Positions 17,057 to 36,514 of a stretch of 64,000 bases of DNA are shown here, piece by piece. The notes beneath the pieces are model-generated. The model made no database searches. It was not told where the DNA came from and was given only the letters and a program-made list of their open reading frames with translations. The position numbers and the translations under genes are program-made. This stretch comes from Thiolapillus brandeum. GTDB taxonomy: Bacteria > Pseudomonadota > Gammaproteobacteria > Chromatiales > Chromatiaceae. The stretch spans positions 310,001-374,000 of the forward strand of contig NZ_AP012273.1 of assembly GCF_000828615.1 (NCBI RefSeq), read 5' to 3'. Positions within the stretch are counted from its first letter, which is position 1, and every line of letters starts with the position of its first letter.

Positions 17057-17590
17057 TTGGCACTTAATCTTGAGCAAAAGAAAGCCATCGTCGCCGAAGT
17101 TGCTGACGTAGCGAGCAGTGCGTATTCCGCAATCGCCGCCGAATACCGTGGACTGACCGTGGAAGATCTTACCGAACTGCGCAAACAAGCGCGTGGTGCC
17201 GGTGTTTATCTTCGTGTGGTCAAGAACACGTTGGCCAAGCGAGCTGTGGAAGGTACGGATTTTGCCTGTATGCAGGAGGGCTTTGTTGGCCCGCTGCTGC
17301 TGGCCTTCTCTCAGGAGGATCCGGGCGCTGCCGCACGTGTGATCAATGATTTTGCCAAAGAGCATGATGCTCTGGTGGTAAGAATGGTTTCCATCAATGG
17401 AAAGCTGCTCGAACCCTCAGAAATCAGTGTTCTGGCGAAGATGCCTACGTACGAGCAGGCAATCAGTATGCTGATGGGCACCATGTTGGCGCCTGTACAG
17501 AAGCTGGTTACCACGCTCAATGAAGTACCGGGCAAACTGGTTCGCACGGTTGCAGCGATTCGCGACGCAAAGGAAGCAGGCGCAGCCTGA
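17057..17590 (+). CDS. rplJ: 50S ribosomal protein L10
   Basis: A 177-residue base of the L7/L12 stalk. I choose TTG 17057 as start: it gives MALNLEQKKAIVAEV, matching the family, with GGGAGGTG 6-13 bases upstream. An in-frame GTG at 17048 lies inside that Shine-Dalgarno sequence, and an ATG at 16961 would add 32 unrelated residues through the leader. The weak TTG start is compatible with tight autogenous control through the upstream L10 leader. The C-terminal helix that binds L7/L12 dimers (KLVRTVAAIRDAKEAGAA) is present. Confidence 0.96.
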   Translation: MALNLEQKKAIVAEVADVASSAYSAIAAEYRGLTVEDLTELRKQARGAGVYLRVVKNTLAKRAVEGTDFACMQEGFVGPLLLAFSQEDPGAAARVINDFAKEHDALVVRMVSINGKLLEPSEISVLAKMPTYEQAISMLMGTMLAPVQKLVTTLNEVPGKLVRTVAAIRDAKEAGAA

Positions 17591-17637
17591 TTCCTCATCC
17601 CACACTTTTAACTTGAAGATATGTAGGAGCCCTGAAA

Positions 17638-18018
17638 ATGGCAGTTTCTAAAGACGATATCCTCGAAGCAATCGCCAACATGTCCGTAATGGACGTTGTC
17701 GAGCTGATCGAGGCAATGGAAGAAAAATTCGGTGTAACCGCAGCTGCAGCTGTTGCTGCTGCTCCCGCTGCCGGTGGTGATGCTGGTGGTGATGCCGCTG
17801 CAGAACAAACCGAGTTTGACGTAGTACTTACCGGTTTTGGTGACAAGAAGGTTGGCGTAATCAAAGCCGTTCGCGGTTTGACCGGCCTGGGCCTGAAAGA
17901 AGCCAAAGACGCGGTAGAAGGCACTCCTTCTGTATTGAAGGAAGGCGTAAGCAAGGAAGAAGCTGAAGAAGCGAAGAAAACGCTGGAAGAAGCTGGCGCC
18001 TCTGTCGAGATCAAGTAA
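17638..18018 (+). CDS. rplL: 50S ribosomal protein L7/L12
   Basis: A 126-residue stalk protein, present as multiple dimers, that recruits translational GTPases. It has an N-terminal dimerisation helix, an Ala/Gly-rich hinge at about residues 38-57 and a C-terminal factor-binding domain ([20 protein letters not shown]). AGGAG precedes the ATG. It is cotranscribed with rplJ; an attenuator-like hairpin follows before rpoB. Confidence 0.98.
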   Translation: MAVSKDDILEAIANMSVMDVVELIEAMEEKFGVTAAAAVAAAPAAGGDAGGDAAAEQTEFDVVLTGFGDKKVGVIKAVRGLTGLGLKEAKDAVEGTPSVLKEGVSKEEAEEAKKTLEEAGASVEIK

Positions 18019-18055
18019 CACGGATCTTGGCTGGCGTTTACGCTAAGCCGGAAAT

Positions 18056-18085
18056 GGCTGGCGGCACCAATGCCGTCGGCCTTTT
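18056..18085 (+). terminator. Attenuator-like hairpin between rplL and rpoB
   Basis: GGCTGGCGGCA and TGCCGTCGGCC form an 11-bp stem with two G-U pairs and a 4-base loop, followed by TTTTCC. In E. coli a partial terminator at this place lowers rpoBC transcription relative to rplJL; the same role is inferred. Confidence 0.7.
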
Positions 18086-18168
18086 CCTGTTTGTAAGAGA
18101 TTTTGCCCGCAAGGGCGACCGGCATTGAGCCGGTGGTAATGACTGGACTAAACTGAGGGAAGGCAAGC

Positions 18169-22311
<4,143 letters not shown>

Positions 22312-22358
22312 GGCGCATTGGGCCTTGAGTCGAGCAGCGATACAACGGAGATAGATTC

Positions 22359-26591
<4,233 letters not shown>

Positions 26592-26642
26592 GCTGTTTTC
26601 CCTGATGCCAGGAAAAATTACCGCTAATTTTCCCGACAGGGC

Positions 26643-26671
26643 TTGACACGGAGGCCGCGCATATCTAGAAT
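26643..26671 (+). promoter_or_regulatory. Near-consensus sigma-70 promoter of the str operon
   Basis: TTGACA (26643-26648), exactly 17 bases, then TAGAAT (26666-26671), followed by a GCGCGG discriminator. It is the best promoter in the window, 195 bases before rpsL. The GC-rich discriminator suggests growth-rate/stringent control. Confidence 0.88.
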
Positions 26672-26865
26672 GCGCGGTCTTCGCATAAGGCTGAGCAGCA
26701 AGACGGCCTTATTGATTATTTCTCGCGGCCCAGGCCGCATGGCGAAAATAACCGATTCGACTGCATGATGTCGTCCGCTTTGAGCTCCAGTGAGCGGATG
26801 GGTCGTCCTCTGCACGAATTTTTGGCGCTTCGGCAAGAGACCGAGGCGTCCGGAGACTGTATTAC

Positions 26866-27240
26866 ATGGCTACAATCAATCAGTTGGTGCGCAAGCCTCG
26901 CAAGCGCGCAGTAGAGAAGAGCAATGTGCCGGCCCTGGAGGCTTGTCCCCAGCGTCGAGGTGTGTGTACCCGTGTGTATACCACCACCCCCAAGAAGCCG
27001 AACTCGGCTTTGCGTAAGGTAGCGCGTGTTCGTCTGACCAATGGATATGAAGTGTCTTCCTACATCGGTGGTGAAGGGCATAATTTGCAGGAACACTCCG
27101 TGGTCCTGATTCGTGGCGGCCGGGTAAAGGATTTGCCGGGTGTGCGCTATCACGTAGTGCGTGGCGCGCTGGATACTTCCGGTGTCGAATCACGCCGCCA
27201 GGGTCGTTCCAAGTACGGTGCCAAGCGCCCGAAGAGCTGA
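26866..27240 (+). CDS. rpsL: 30S ribosomal protein S12
   Basis: A 124-residue decoding-centre protein. The loops [11 protein letters not shown] (Lys43) and [13 protein letters not shown] (Lys88) carry the residues of streptomycin-sensitive S12, and Asp89 of the methylthiolation site is present. First gene of the str cluster, 195 bases downstream of its promoter; the long leader contains no open frame of note. Confidence 0.98.
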   Translation: MATINQLVRKPRKRAVEKSNVPALEACPQRRGVCTRVYTTTPKKPNSALRKVARVRLTNGYEVSSYIGGEGHNLQEHSVVLIRGGRVKDLPGVRYHVVRGALDTSGVESRRQGRSKYGAKRPKS

Positions 27241-27273
27241 TCGATTAACCATACCGAACATTTTTTAGAGTAG

Positions 27274-27750
<477 letters not shown>

Positions 27751-27811
27751 TCGCCTGGCAGACTGGCATCAGGCTCTTTTACAGTATTAATATATTAGGA
27801 CGGATATAACC

Positions 27812-29902
27812 GTGGCACGTACTACACCTATCGAACGTTATCGTAACGTCGGAATCATGGCGCATATCGATGCGGGCAAGACCACCACTACAGAGCGTGT
27901 GCTCTACTACACTGGCGTGTCTCACAAGATCGGTGAGGTGCATGACGGCGCGGCCACCATGGACTGGATGGAGCAGGAGCAGGAGCGGGGTATCACCATT
28001 ACCTCAGCGGCCACTACCTGTTTCTGGAAAGGGATGGCAGGCAACTATCCTGAGCATCGTATCAATATCATCGATACCCCGGGACACGTGGATTTCACCA
28101 TCGAGGTGGAGCGTTCCCTGCGTGTTCTCGATGGTGCCGTGTTTGTGCTCTGCGCGGTGGGTGGTGTAGAGCCTCAGTCAGAAACTGTCTGGCGCCAGGC
28201 CAATCGCTATGAAGTCCCGCGCATGGCCTTTGTCAACAAGATGGATCGCATGGGTGCCAACTTCTTCCGGGTGGTTGAGCAGCTCAAGGAACGTCTGGGT
28301 GCCAATGCCGTGCCCATTCAGGTACCCATCGGTGCCGAGGAAGATTTCAGTGGTGTCATCGACCTGATCAAGATGAAGTCCATCGTCTGGAGTGACGAGA
28401 ACATGGGGGTGGAATTCCACTATGAGGATATTCCTGCCGACATGGTGGATGTTGCCGAGGAGTGGCGAGGTCATATGGTTGAAGCAGCCGCCGAAGCCAA
28501 TGACGAGATGATGGAAAAGTATCTCGAAGGCGAAGAGCTGAGCGAAGACGAGATCATGGAAGGGCTGCGTATTCGTACCCTGAATCTGGAGATCACTCCG
28601 GTAACCCTGGGTTCCGCCTTCAAGAACAAGGGCGTGCAGGCCATGCTCGACAAGATTATCGAGCTCATGCCATCGCCTGTGGATGTGCCGCCTATCAAGG
28701 GCGAGCTCGAAGACGGTAGCGAGGCCGTGCGTCATGCTTCCGATGACGAGCCCTTCGCTGCTCTGGCATTCAAGATTGCCACCGACCCTTTCGTGGGCAC
28801 CCTGACTTTCTTCCGCGCCTATTCCGGTGTGGTGAATGCGGGCGACAGCGTCTATAACCCTGTCAAACGCAAGAAAGAGCGCATGGGTCGTATCCTGCAG
28901 ATGCATGCCAACTCCCGTGAGGAGATCAAGGAAGTTCGTGCTGGTGATATTGCTGCAGCCGTTGGTCTGAAAGATGTCACTACAGGCGATACCCTGTGTG
29001 ATATGAAAGAGCAGATCGTGCTGGAGCGCATGGAATTCCCGGAGCCGGTTATCTCGGTGGCCGTAGAGCCCAAGACCAAGGCCGACCAGGAAAAAATGGG
29101 CATCGCTCTGCAAAAGCTGGCTCAGGAAGATCCGTCCTTCCGGGTTCACACTGATGAGGAGTCCGGTCAGACCATCATCTCCGGCATGGGTGAGCTGCAT
29201 CTGGATATCATCGTGGACCGCATGAAGCGCGAGTTCAACGTGGAAGCCAACGTGGGCGCGCCCCAGGTGGCCTACCGCGAGACGATTCGCAAGTCAGTGG
29301 AAGCCGAAGGCAAGTTCGTGCGTCAGTCGGGTGGTCGAGGTCAGTATGGTCACGTGTGGCTGAAGATCGAGCCTCTGACGGATAGCGAAGAGAATTATGA
29401 GTTTGTCAACGCCATCGTGGGTGGTGTGGTTCCCCGTGAGTACATTCCCGCGGTGGACAAGGGCATTCAGGAAGCCATGCAAAGCGGTGTAATTGCAGGC
29501 TATCCGGTGGTTGATATTAAAGTCACTCTTTATGATGGTTCCTACCATGAGGTGGATTCCAACGAGCAGGCATTCAAGATCGCCGGTTCCATGGGCTTCA
29601 AGAATGGTGCTGCTGAGGCGGATCCTGTTCTTCTCGAACCCATCATGAAGGTCGAAGTGGTCACTCCTGAAGAATATATGGGTGACGTTATCGGCGACCT
29701 GAACAGTCGCCGTGGCATGGTTCAGGGTATGGAAGACAGTCCTGCAGGCAAGATCATCAAGGCCGAGGTTCCCTTGTCATCCATGTTCGGCTATGCCACC
29801 GATTTGCGCGGCGCCACCCAGGGCCGGGCAAACTACAGCATGGAATTCGCCAAGTACAGCGAAGTTCCACAGAGCATTGCAGAGAGCATTGTCAACAAGT
29901 AA
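27812..29902 (+). CDS. fusA: Elongation factor G
   Basis: A 696-residue translocation GTPase. The start is GTG 27812 with AGGACGG upstream. The G1 motif [14 protein letters not shown]2 [15 protein letters not shown]3 DTPGHVDFT and G4 NKMDRMGA are present, followed by domains II-V. This is the canonical EF-G1 form, in the usual rpsL-rpsG-fusA-tuf order. Confidence 0.98.
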   Translation: MARTTPIERYRNVGIMAHIDAGKTTTTERVLYYTGVSHKIGEVHDGAATMDWMEQEQERGITITSAATTCFWKGMAGNYPEHRINIIDTPGHVDFTIEVERSLRVLDGAVFVLCAVGGVEPQSETVWRQANRYEVPRMAFVNKMDRMGANFFRVVEQLKERLGANAVPIQVPIGAEEDFSGVIDLIKMKSIVWSDENMGVEFHYEDIPADMVDVAEEWRGHMVEAAAEANDEMMEKYLEGEELSEDEIMEGLRIRTLNLEITPVTLGSAFKNKGVQAMLDKIIELMPSPVDVPPIKGELEDGSEAVRHASDDEPFAALAFKIATDPFVGTLTFFRAYSGVVNAGDSVYNPVKRKKERMGRILQMHANSREEIKEVRAGDIAAAVGLKDVTTGDTLCDMKEQIVLERMEFPEPVISVAVEPKTKADQEKMGIALQKLAQEDPSFRVHTDEESGQTIISGMGELHLDIIVDRMKREFNVEANVGAPQVAYRETIRKSVEAEGKFVRQSGGRGQYGHVWLKIEPLTDSEENYEFVNAIVGGVVPREYIPAVDKGIQEAMQSGVIAGYPVVDIKVTLYDGSYHEVDSNEQAFKIAGSMGFKNGAAEADPVLLEPIMKVEVVTPEEYMGDVIGDLNSRRGMVQGMEDSPAGKIIKAEVPLSSMFGYATDLRGATQGRANYSMEFAKYSEVPQSIAESIVNK

Positions 29903-29944
29903 CCCGATTCGTTGAAACAGTTTCGTTGAGAAAGGTAAGCTAAA

Positions 29945-31136
29945 GTGTCTAAGGAAAAAATTTGAAAGAACCAAACCCCATGTAAACGTGGGCACCATTG
30001 GTCACGTAGACCACGGTAAAACCACGCTGACGGCGGCGATCACGACCGTGCAGGCGGCCAAGTTTGGTGGTGAGACCAAGGCTTACGACCAGATTGACAA
30101 TGCCCCGGAAGAGCGTGAGCGTGGTATCACCATCGCGACCGCCCACGTGGAATACGAGTCTGACACCCGTCACTACGCCCACGTGGACTGCCCGGGACAC
30201 GCGGACTACGTCAAGAACATGATCACCGGTGCCGCGCAGATGGACGGCGCGATCCTGGTGGTATCTGCCGCAGACGGCCCCATGCCTCAGACCCGTGAGC
30301 ACATCCTTCTGTCCCGTCAGGTTGGCGTTCCCTATATCCTCGTGTACCTGAACAAGGCGGACATGGTGGATGACGAAGAACTGCTCGAACTGGTGGAAAT
30401 GGAAGTGCGTGAACTGCTGGACGAGTACGAATTCCCCGGCGACGACACCCCTATTATCACCGGCTCTGCCCTGAAGGCCCTGGAAGGTGACACCTCTGAT
30501 ATTGGGGTGCCCTCCATCACCAAGCTGGTCGAGGCCCTGGACAGCTACATTCCCGAGCCTGAGCGGGCCATCGATGGCTCCTTCATCATGCCCATCGAAG
30601 ACGTGTTCTCCATCTCCGGTCGCGGCACCGTGGTGACCGGGCGTGTCGAGCGCGGCATCGTGAAGGTAGGCGAAGAAGTGGAAATCGTGGGTATCCGCGA
30701 TACCCAGAAGACCACCGTTACCGGTGTTGAGATGTTCCGCAAGCTGCTGGACGAAGGTCGTGCCGGTGACAACGTGGGCGTGCTGCTGCGTGGCACCAAG
30801 CGTGATGAAGTCGAGCGTGGCCAGGTACTGGCGCACCCCGGCACCATCAACCCGCACACCCACTTCGAATGTGAAGTGTACATCCTGAGCAAGGACGAAG
30901 GCGGGCGTCATACCCCGTTCTTCAACAACTACCGTCCACAGTTCTACTTCCGTACCACGGATGTGACCGGTGCTTGTGAACTGCCGGAAGGCGTCGAGAT
31001 GGTCATGCCAGGCGACAACGTGAAGATGACCGTGAAACTGATCGCGCCCATCGCCATGGAAGAAGGTCTGCGCTTCGCCATTCGTGAAGGTGGCCGCACC
31101 GTCGGCGCCGGTGTTGTTTCCAAGATTATCGAGTAA
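29945..31136 (+). CDS. tuf: Elongation factor Tu, second copy, with apparent +1 frameshift at codon 5
   Basis: The gene begins at GTG 29945 with AAAGG 9 bases upstream, but the run of five A residues found in the first copy (13131-13135) is six here (29955-29960). Reading from the start gives GTG TCT AAG GAA AAA ATT TGA, a stop at codon 7. The total length is 1192 bases, one more than the intact 1191. Past the insertion, the frame encodes a complete EF-Tu identical to the first copy. A GTG at 29988 could restart translation but lacks a Shine-Dalgarno sequence and would remove the N-terminus up to NVG before the P-loop. Either a sequencing error in a homopolymer, a recent pseudogene, or a recoded gene. 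Confidence 0.93.
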
Positions 31137-31141
31137 TCGTT

Positions 31142-31453
31142 ATGGCTAACCAGCGTATCAGAATCAAACTCAAGTCCTTCGATCATCGGCTGATAGATCA
31201 GTCAACCCAGGAGATCGTGGACACAGCGAAGCGCACTGGCGCCCGTATCAAGGGGCCCATTCCGCTTCCTACGCGCAAAGAGCGCTACACGGTACTGATC
31301 TCACCGCATGTCAACAAGGACGCGCGTGACCAGTACGAGATTCGCACCCACAAGCGGCTTATGGACATCGTCGATCCTACCGATAAGACGGTCGATGCCC
31401 TGATGAAGCTGGATTTGGCTGCTGGGGTTGATGTTCAGATCAAGCTGAACTGA
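31142..31453 (+). CDS. rpsJ: 30S ribosomal protein S10
   Basis: A 103-residue 30S head protein and also the NusE antitermination partner of NusB. The sequence ([31 protein letters not shown]) is typical. It starts only 5 bases after the second tuf stop, so its ribosome-binding site lies in the tuf end and no separate S10 promoter or L4-binding leader can fit. Confidence 0.98.
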   Translation: MANQRIRIKLKSFDHRLIDQSTQEIVDTAKRTGARIKGPIPLPTRKERYTVLISPHVNKDARDQYEIRTHKRLMDIVDPTDKTVDALMKLDLAAGVDVQIKLN

Positions 31454-31464
31454 GGTTTTTAATC

Positions 31465-32115
31465 ATGGCATTAGGATTAGTTGGACGCAAAGCAGGCATG
31501 ACTCGGGTCTTCAATGAAGACGGTGTCTCCGTGCCTGTCACTGTGGTTCAGGTTGAGCCCAACCGCGTTACCCAGGTGCGCAGCCCGGAAACCGACGGCT
31601 ACCAGGCTGTGCAGGTTACTGTAGGTCAGCGCAAGGCGAGCCGTGTGAGCAAGCCATTGGCGGGCCACTTTGCCAAGGCGGGTGTCGAAGCAGGCCGCGG
31701 CCTGTGGGAATTCCGCCTGGAAGATCACGATGGGGATATTCCGGAAGTGGGCAGCGAGATCAAGGCCGACCTGTTTGAAAGCGGACAGAAAGTGGATGTC
31801 AGTGGCATCTCCAAGGGTAAGGGTTTCCAGGGCGGCGTGAAGCGCCACAATTTCAAGATGCAGGATGCCACCCACGGTAACTCCATCTCTCACCGTGCAC
31901 CAGGTTCCATCGGTCAGTGTCAGACTCCGGGCCGGGTGTTCAAGGGTAAGAAGATGGCAGGCCACATGGGTAGCGAGAAGGTTACCGTGCAGACCCTGGA
32001 AGTCGTGCGTGTTGATACCGAGCGTGGTTTGCTGCTGATCAAGGGCGCCGTACCTGGTGCGCCTGGTGGCGATGTTATCGTCACTCCGGCGATTAAACTG
32101 AAGAACAAGGGTTAA
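31465..32115 (+). CDS. rplC: 50S ribosomal protein L3
   Basis: A 216-residue early-assembly protein next to the peptidyl-transferase centre. The conserved loop [16 protein letters not shown], with the glutamine that PrmB methylates in relatives, is present. The N-terminus [14 protein letters not shown] is typical. It follows rpsJ by 11 bases in the S10 gene order. Confidence 0.98.
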   Translation: MALGLVGRKAGMTRVFNEDGVSVPVTVVQVEPNRVTQVRSPETDGYQAVQVTVGQRKASRVSKPLAGHFAKAGVEAGRGLWEFRLEDHDGDIPEVGSEIKADLFESGQKVDVSGISKGKGFQGGVKRHNFKMQDATHGNSISHRAPGSIGQCQTPGRVFKGKKMAGHMGSEKVTVQTLEVVRVDTERGLLLIKGAVPGAPGGDVIVTPAIKLKNKG

Positions 32116-32118
32116 GTC

Positions 32119-32721
32119 ATGGACTTGAATGTAACAGGCGGGGCTTCCCTGCAGGTATCCGACGCCGTGTTTGGCGCGGACTTCAAAGAAGCGCTGGTGC
32201 ATCAGGTGGTCACGGCCTATATGGCTGCTGCCCGTTCCGGCACCAAGGCGCAGAAAAACCGATCCGCTGTCAGCGGTGGTGGCATCAAGCCTTTCCGTCA
32301 GAAAGGCACGGGTCGCGCCCGTCAGGGCACCATCCGCAGCCCCATCATGCGCAAAGGTGGTGTTACCTTCGCCGCACAGCCTCGTAGCTATGTGCAGAAG
32401 GTCAACAGGAAGATGTATCGCGGCGCTCTGCGTTCCATCCTTTCCGAGCTGCTGCGTCAGGAGCGACTGGTCGTTGTTGATAGCTTCAGTGTGGATGCGC
32501 CGAAAACCAGGGAACTGGTTGGGAAGCTGAAAGAACTGGGTATGGACGACGTGCTGATCATCGTGGATCAGTTAGATGAGAACCTGCTGCTGTCTGCGCG
32601 CAACCTCTATCACGTGGATGTGCGGGATACGGATCAGCTGGATCCTGTATCCCTGGTAGGTTACGAAAAAGTGCTGGTTACTTCCGGAGCGCTGAAGAAG
32701 ATCGAGGAGAATCTGGCATGA
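32119..32721 (+). CDS. rplD: 50S ribosomal protein L4
   Basis: A 200-residue tunnel-lining protein. The extended loop ([19 protein letters not shown]) that reaches the exit tunnel is intact. In E. coli L4 also represses the S10 operon through its leader; that leader cannot be present here. Its end overlaps rplW by four bases (ATGA). Confidence 0.98.
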   Translation: MDLNVTGGASLQVSDAVFGADFKEALVHQVVTAYMAAARSGTKAQKNRSAVSGGGIKPFRQKGTGRARQGTIRSPIMRKGGVTFAAQPRSYVQKVNRKMYRGALRSILSELLRQERLVVVDSFSVDAPKTRELVGKLKELGMDDVLIIVDQLDENLLLSARNLYHVDVRDTDQLDPVSLVGYEKVLVTSGALKKIEENLA

Positions 32722-33014
32722 GCAACGAACGTCTGATGAAAGTTCTTCTGGGTCCATTGATGTCCGAGAAAAGCGCCAATGCCGCAGACAATGCGCGCCA
32801 GTTCACCTTCAAGGTGACCACTGACGCAACCAAACCTGAGATTGCCGCAGCCGTTGAACAGCTATTCGACGTAACTGTGGACAAGGTTCAGACCATCAAG
32901 GTCAAAGGCAAGAGCAAGCGTTTCGGCCAGATACAGGGAAAGCGCAAAGACTGGAAGAAAGCCATTGTGCGCCTGGCGGAAGGTCAGGACATCGATTTTG
33001 GAGCCGGTGCCTAG
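32718..33014 (+). CDS. rplW: 50S ribosomal protein L23
   Basis: A 98-residue protein at the tunnel exit that docks trigger factor and SRP. The [15 protein letters not shown] start and [21 protein letters not shown] loop region are typical. It starts inside the rplD stop (ATGA overlap), indicating coupled translation. Confidence 0.97.
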   Translation: MSNERLMKVLLGPLMSEKSANAADNARQFTFKVTTDATKPEIAAAVEQLFDVTVDKVQTIKVKGKSKRFGQIQGKRKDWKKAIVRLAEGQDIDFGAGA

Positions 33015-33053
33015 CACCAGCACTGACAAGACAAGCAAAGCGGAAGCAGAAAG

Positions 33054-33881
33054 ATGCCAATCGTTAAAGCCAAACCGACATCACCGGGGCGCCGGTTCGT
33101 TGTTCAGGTCAAGACACCTGGACTGCACAAGGGTGCACCCTACGAGCCACTCGTCGCCAAGAAAACCAAATCCGGTGGGCGTAACAACCAGGGCCGTATC
33201 ACCACCCGTCATCGTGGTGGTGGTCACAAGCAGCGCTATCGCATTATTGATTTCAAGCGCGACAAGGATGGCGTGCCTGGTGTTGTGGAGCGTCTGGAAT
33301 ATGATCCCAACCGCAGTGCGCATATCTGTTTGGTCAAATATGCAGACGGTGAGCGCCGCTACATCATTGCGCCCAAGGGCGTGAAGGCAGGGGACGCTAT
33401 TCAATCCGGTCTGGAAGCGCCCATTGAGCCGGGCAACTGCCTGACTCTGCGCAACATCCCTGTGGGTAGCACCATTCACTGCATCGAGATGAAGATCGGA
33501 AAGGGCGCGCAAATCGCTCGTAGCGCCGGCACTTCAGCACAGCTGGTAGCCCGTGAAGGTGATTACGCCACCTTGCGTTTGCGTTCCGGTGAGATGAGAA
33601 AAATTCATGCCGATTGCCGTGCCACTATTGGTGAAGTCGGCAATTCCGAGCATAGCCTGCGCAAATTGGGCAAGGCCGGAGCCACTCGTTGGCGCGGCAT
33701 TCGTCCTACAGTGCGGGGTGTGGTCATGAACCCGGTGGATCACCCGCATGGTGGTGGTGAAGGCCGTACTTCCGGTGGCCGTCATCCCGTGAGTCCCTGG
33801 GGTGTGCCCACCAAGGGTTATAAGACCCGCAGTAACAAGCGTACCGACAAATTCATCGTACGCGATCGTCGCCGCAAGTAA
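33054..33881 (+). CDS. rplB: 50S ribosomal protein L2
   Basis: A 275-residue primary rRNA-binding protein needed for subunit joining and peptidyl transfer. The signature [11 protein letters not shown] with the functional histidine and the C-terminal [19 protein letters not shown] are intact. Separated from rplW by 39 bases. Confidence 0.98.
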   Translation: MPIVKAKPTSPGRRFVVQVKTPGLHKGAPYEPLVAKKTKSGGRNNQGRITTRHRGGGHKQRYRIIDFKRDKDGVPGVVERLEYDPNRSAHICLVKYADGERRYIIAPKGVKAGDAIQSGLEAPIEPGNCLTLRNIPVGSTIHCIEMKIGKGAQIARSAGTSAQLVAREGDYATLRLRSGEMRKIHADCRATIGEVGNSEHSLRKLGKAGATRWRGIRPTVRGVVMNPVDHPHGGGEGRTSGGRHPVSPWGVPTKGYKTRSNKRTDKFIVRDRRRK

Positions 33882-33900
33882 TCAGGTGAGGTAAGAAAAA

Positions 33901-34176
33901 ATGCCACGTTCAATACGAAAAGGTCCTTTCGTCGATCATCATCTGATGAAGAAAGTGGAAGAAGCCGCAGCAAGCAACAACCGTCGTCCCATAAAGACGT
34001 GGTCGCGCCGCTCGATGATTCTTCCGGAAATGGTCGGATTGACCATCGCTGTACACAACGGTCGTCAGCATGTGCCCGTTCTTGTTTCCGAGAACATGGT
34101 GGGTCACAAGCTGGGCGAATTCGCGTTGACCCGCACCTATCGCGGGCACACGGCCGACAAGAAATCGAAGCGTTAA
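33901..34176 (+). CDS. rpsS: 30S ribosomal protein S19
   Basis: A 91-residue 30S head protein that contacts S13. The start [18 protein letters not shown] and the segment [17 protein letters not shown] are characteristic. Part of the S10 run; 19 bases after rplB. Confidence 0.98.
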   Translation: MPRSIRKGPFVDHHLMKKVEEAAASNNRRPIKTWSRRSMILPEMVGLTIAVHNGRQHVPVLVSENMVGHKLGEFALTRTYRGHTADKKSKR

Positions 34177-34188
34177 GGAGAGCACACA

Positions 34189-34521
34189 ATGCAAGCAACA
34201 GCAAAATTGCGTTATGCACGCCTCTCTGCGCAGAAAGGGCGTCTGGTTGCTGACCAGATCCGGGGCCTGCCAGTAGAGCGTGCACTGGAGACCCTGCAGT
34301 TCAGCAAGAAAAAGGGCGCTGCACTGATCAAGAAGATTCTGGATTCCGCTATCGCGAATGCAGAAAACAACGAGGGTGCCGATGTGGATGAGCTTCGGGT
34401 CACGACCGTGATGGTCGATGAGGGTCCAACAATGAAGCGCATCCGGGCAAGAGCAAAGGGCCGTGCGTCCAAGATACTGAAGCGCACCAGCCACATCACC
34501 GTCACCGTTGGCGACGAGTAA
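34189..34521 (+). CDS. rplV: 50S ribosomal protein L22
   Basis: A 110-residue protein whose long hairpin lines the exit tunnel. The C-terminal hairpin [18 protein letters not shown] is of normal length, without the changes linked to macrolide resistance. Follows rpsS by 12 bases. Confidence 0.98.
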   Translation: MQATAKLRYARLSAQKGRLVADQIRGLPVERALETLQFSKKKGAALIKKILDSAIANAENNEGADVDELRVTTVMVDEGPTMKRIRARAKGRASKILKRTSHITVTVGDE

Positions 34522-34533
34522 GAAGGCAAAGTT

Positions 34534-35223
34534 ATGGGTCAAAAAGTAAATCCGATTGGAATGCGCCTGGGTATTGTCAAGCAACATACCTCCAAGTGGT
34601 ATGCCGACAGCAGCAACTATGCTGATCTGCTGAACCAGGACCTGGAAGTTCGCGACTTTCTGAAGAAGAAGCTGGCGCATGCATCAGTTTCCCGAATTCA
34701 GATCGACCGCGCCGCCAACAACGCGCACATCACCGTGCATACGGCTCGGCCTGGACTGGTGATCGGCAAGAAAGGTGAGGACATCGATGCTCTGCGCCGT
34801 GAGGTTTCCCGCAAGATGGGCGGCCCCGTGCATATCAGCATCGAAGAAATCCGCAAGCCTGAGCTGGATGCTCAGTTGGTTGCCGAGAGCATTGCTCAGC
34901 AGCTGGAGCGCCGTATCATGTTTCGCCGCGCCATGAAGCGTGCGGTGCAGAACTCCATGCGTCTGGGAGCTGAGGGCGTAAAGGTGCATATCTCCGGACG
35001 TCTGAATGGCGCAGAGATTGCCCGCGCGGAATGGTATAGGGAAGGCCGTGTGCCCCTGCACACCCTGCGTGCGGATATCGATTACGGCACCGCCGAAGCC
35101 GAAACGACCTACGGTATCATCGGTATCAAGGTGTGGATCTTCAAGGGTGAGATTTATGGTGACGAAGCTCTCACCGAATCCAAGTCCGGCAAGAAAGGCA
35201 AGAAATCCGGTGGGAGAAGCTAA
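34534..35223 (+). CDS. rpsC: 30S ribosomal protein S3
   Basis: A 229-residue protein at the mRNA entry site. The KH domain has the loop [15 protein letters not shown]; the C-terminal domain has [21 protein letters not shown] Lys/Gly/Ser-rich tail ends the protein. Stop is two bases before rplP. Confidence 0.98.
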   Translation: MGQKVNPIGMRLGIVKQHTSKWYADSSNYADLLNQDLEVRDFLKKKLAHASVSRIQIDRAANNAHITVHTARPGLVIGKKGEDIDALRREVSRKMGGPVHISIEEIRKPELDAQLVAESIAQQLERRIMFRRAMKRAVQNSMRLGAEGVKVHISGRLNGAEIARAEWYREGRVPLHTLRADIDYGTAEAETTYGIIGIKVWIFKGEIYGDEALTESKSGKKGKKSGGRS

Positions 35224-35225
35224 TC

Positions 35226-35639
35226 ATGTTGCAGCCTAAGCGTACCAAGTTTCGTAAACAACACACTGGCCGGAACCGTGGCCTGGCCCAGCGCGGCAGC
35301 AATGTCAGTTTTGGTGAGTACGGCCTGAAGGCTACCGGTCGCGGTCGTATCACCGCCCGCCAGATCGAAGCAGCCCGCCGGACCATTACCCGGCGCGTAA
35401 AACGTGGCGGAAAACTTTATATCCGAGTTTTCCCGGACAAGCCCATCACCAAGAAGCCTCTGGAAGTAAGGATGGGTAAAGGTAAGGGTAACGTTGAGTA
35501 CTGGGTGGCTCTGGTTCAGCCTGGTCGCATGCTCTATGAGATCGAGGGTGTCACCGAAGAGCTGGCGCGCGAAGCTTTCAAGCTTGCTGCCGCCAAATTG
35601 CCTGTAGCTACAACATTTGTAAAGCGGACGATAATGTGA
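35226..35639 (+). CDS. rplP: 50S ribosomal protein L16
   Basis: A 137-residue A-site protein of the large subunit. The start [19 protein letters not shown] and [15 protein letters not shown] segment are typical; the arginine hydroxylated by YcfD in relatives lies in the conserved MGKGKG region. Its stop TGA shares one base with the rpmC ATG. Confidence 0.98.
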   Translation: MLQPKRTKFRKQHTGRNRGLAQRGSNVSFGEYGLKATGRGRITARQIEAARRTITRRVKRGGKLYIRVFPDKPITKKPLEVRMGKGKGNVEYWVALVQPGRMLYEIEGVTEELAREAFKLAAAKLPVATTFVKRTIM

Positions 35640-35833
35640 TGAAAGCGAGTGAACTGAGGGACAAGTCCCTGGATGAGCTGAAAAACGAACTGATGGAAAA
35701 GCTCAAGGAGCAATTCAATCTGCGTATGCAGAATGGAACTGGCCAGCTGGCGCGTCATCATGTTATCAAAGAGGTGCGTCGCGATATCGCACGCATCAAG
35801 ACAGTTATGAACGAAATGCGGAAGGCAGGTTAA
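35639..35833 (+). CDS. rpmC: 50S ribosomal protein L29
   Basis: A 64-residue tunnel-exit protein. I use ATG 35639 ([18 protein letters not shown]), which matches the family; a GTG immediately before it (35636) is also in frame. The ATG overlaps the rplP stop by one base. Confidence 0.97.
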   Translation: MKASELRDKSLDELKNELMEKLKEQFNLRMQNGTGQLARHHVIKEVRRDIARIKTVMNEMRKAG

Positions 35834-35835
35834 CC

Positions 35836-36096
35836 ATGAGCGAGCAAGGCCAGACAAACCGGACCCTGCAGGGCAAGGTGATCAGCGACAAGATGGATAA
35901 GTCCATTACCGTGCAGATCGAACGTCGCGTCAAACACCCCATCTACGGCAAGTTTATTCGCCGTTCCACCAAGGTGCACGCGCATGACGAGAATAACGAG
36001 TGCCGTGCGGGAGACCTGGTGGTAGTGGAGCAGTGCCGTCCGCTGTCCAAGACCAAGAAATGGCGTTTCGTCAAGCTGGTCGAACGCGCAAAGTGA
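35836..36096 (+). CDS. rpsQ: 30S ribosomal protein S17
   Basis: An 86-residue primary 16S rRNA-binding protein of OB fold ([33 protein letters not shown]). It closes the S10 group; 40 bases without a recognisable promoter separate it from rplN. Confidence 0.97.
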   Translation: MSEQGQTNRTLQGKVISDKMDKSITVQIERRVKHPIYGKFIRRSTKVHAHDENNECRAGDLVVVEQCRPLSKTKKWRFVKLVERAK

Positions 36097-36136
36097 TTTT
36101 TCTATTTAGAAAGACTGACAACATAAGGGTAGTGTC

Positions 36137-36505
36137 ATGATCCAGATGCAAACCATACTGAACGTTGCCGATAACAGCGGTGCTAAACGTGTTCAGTGCA
36201 TCAAAGTGCTGGGCGGCTCACATCGCCGTTACGCCGGCGTGGGCGATATCATCAAGGTTTCCGTAAAGGACTCCATCCCTCGCGGCAAGGTAAAGAAAGG
36301 TGATGTATACAATGCGGTGGTGGTTCGCACCCGGAAAGGTGTGCGCAGATCCGATGGCTCCGTGATCCGTTTCGACGGTAACGCAGCCGTACTGCTGAAC
36401 AGCCAATTGCAACCCATCGGCACCCGTATCTTCGGCCCGGTGACCCGTGAACTGCGTGGAGAGCGTTTCATGAAGATCATTTCATTGGCTCCCGAGGTGC
36501 TTTGA
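36137..36505 (+). CDS. rplN: 50S ribosomal protein L14
   Basis: A 122-residue protein at the subunit interface, forming bridge B8. [20 protein letters not shown] is the family start. First gene of the spc group. Confidence 0.98.
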   Translation: MIQMQTILNVADNSGAKRVQCIKVLGGSHRRYAGVGDIIKVSVKDSIPRGKVKKGDVYNAVVVRTRKGVRRSDGSVIRFDGNAAVLLNSQLQPIGTRIFGPVTRELRGERFMKIISLAPEVL

Positions 36506-36514
36506 GGAACCGTC

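Noticed and set aside
29988-31136. Reading the second tuf as a normal shorter gene starting at GTG 29988
   Set aside because: There is no Shine-Dalgarno sequence, and the protein would lose conserved N-terminal residues; the upstream GTG 29945 with its site and identical flanking codons is clearly the ancestral start.
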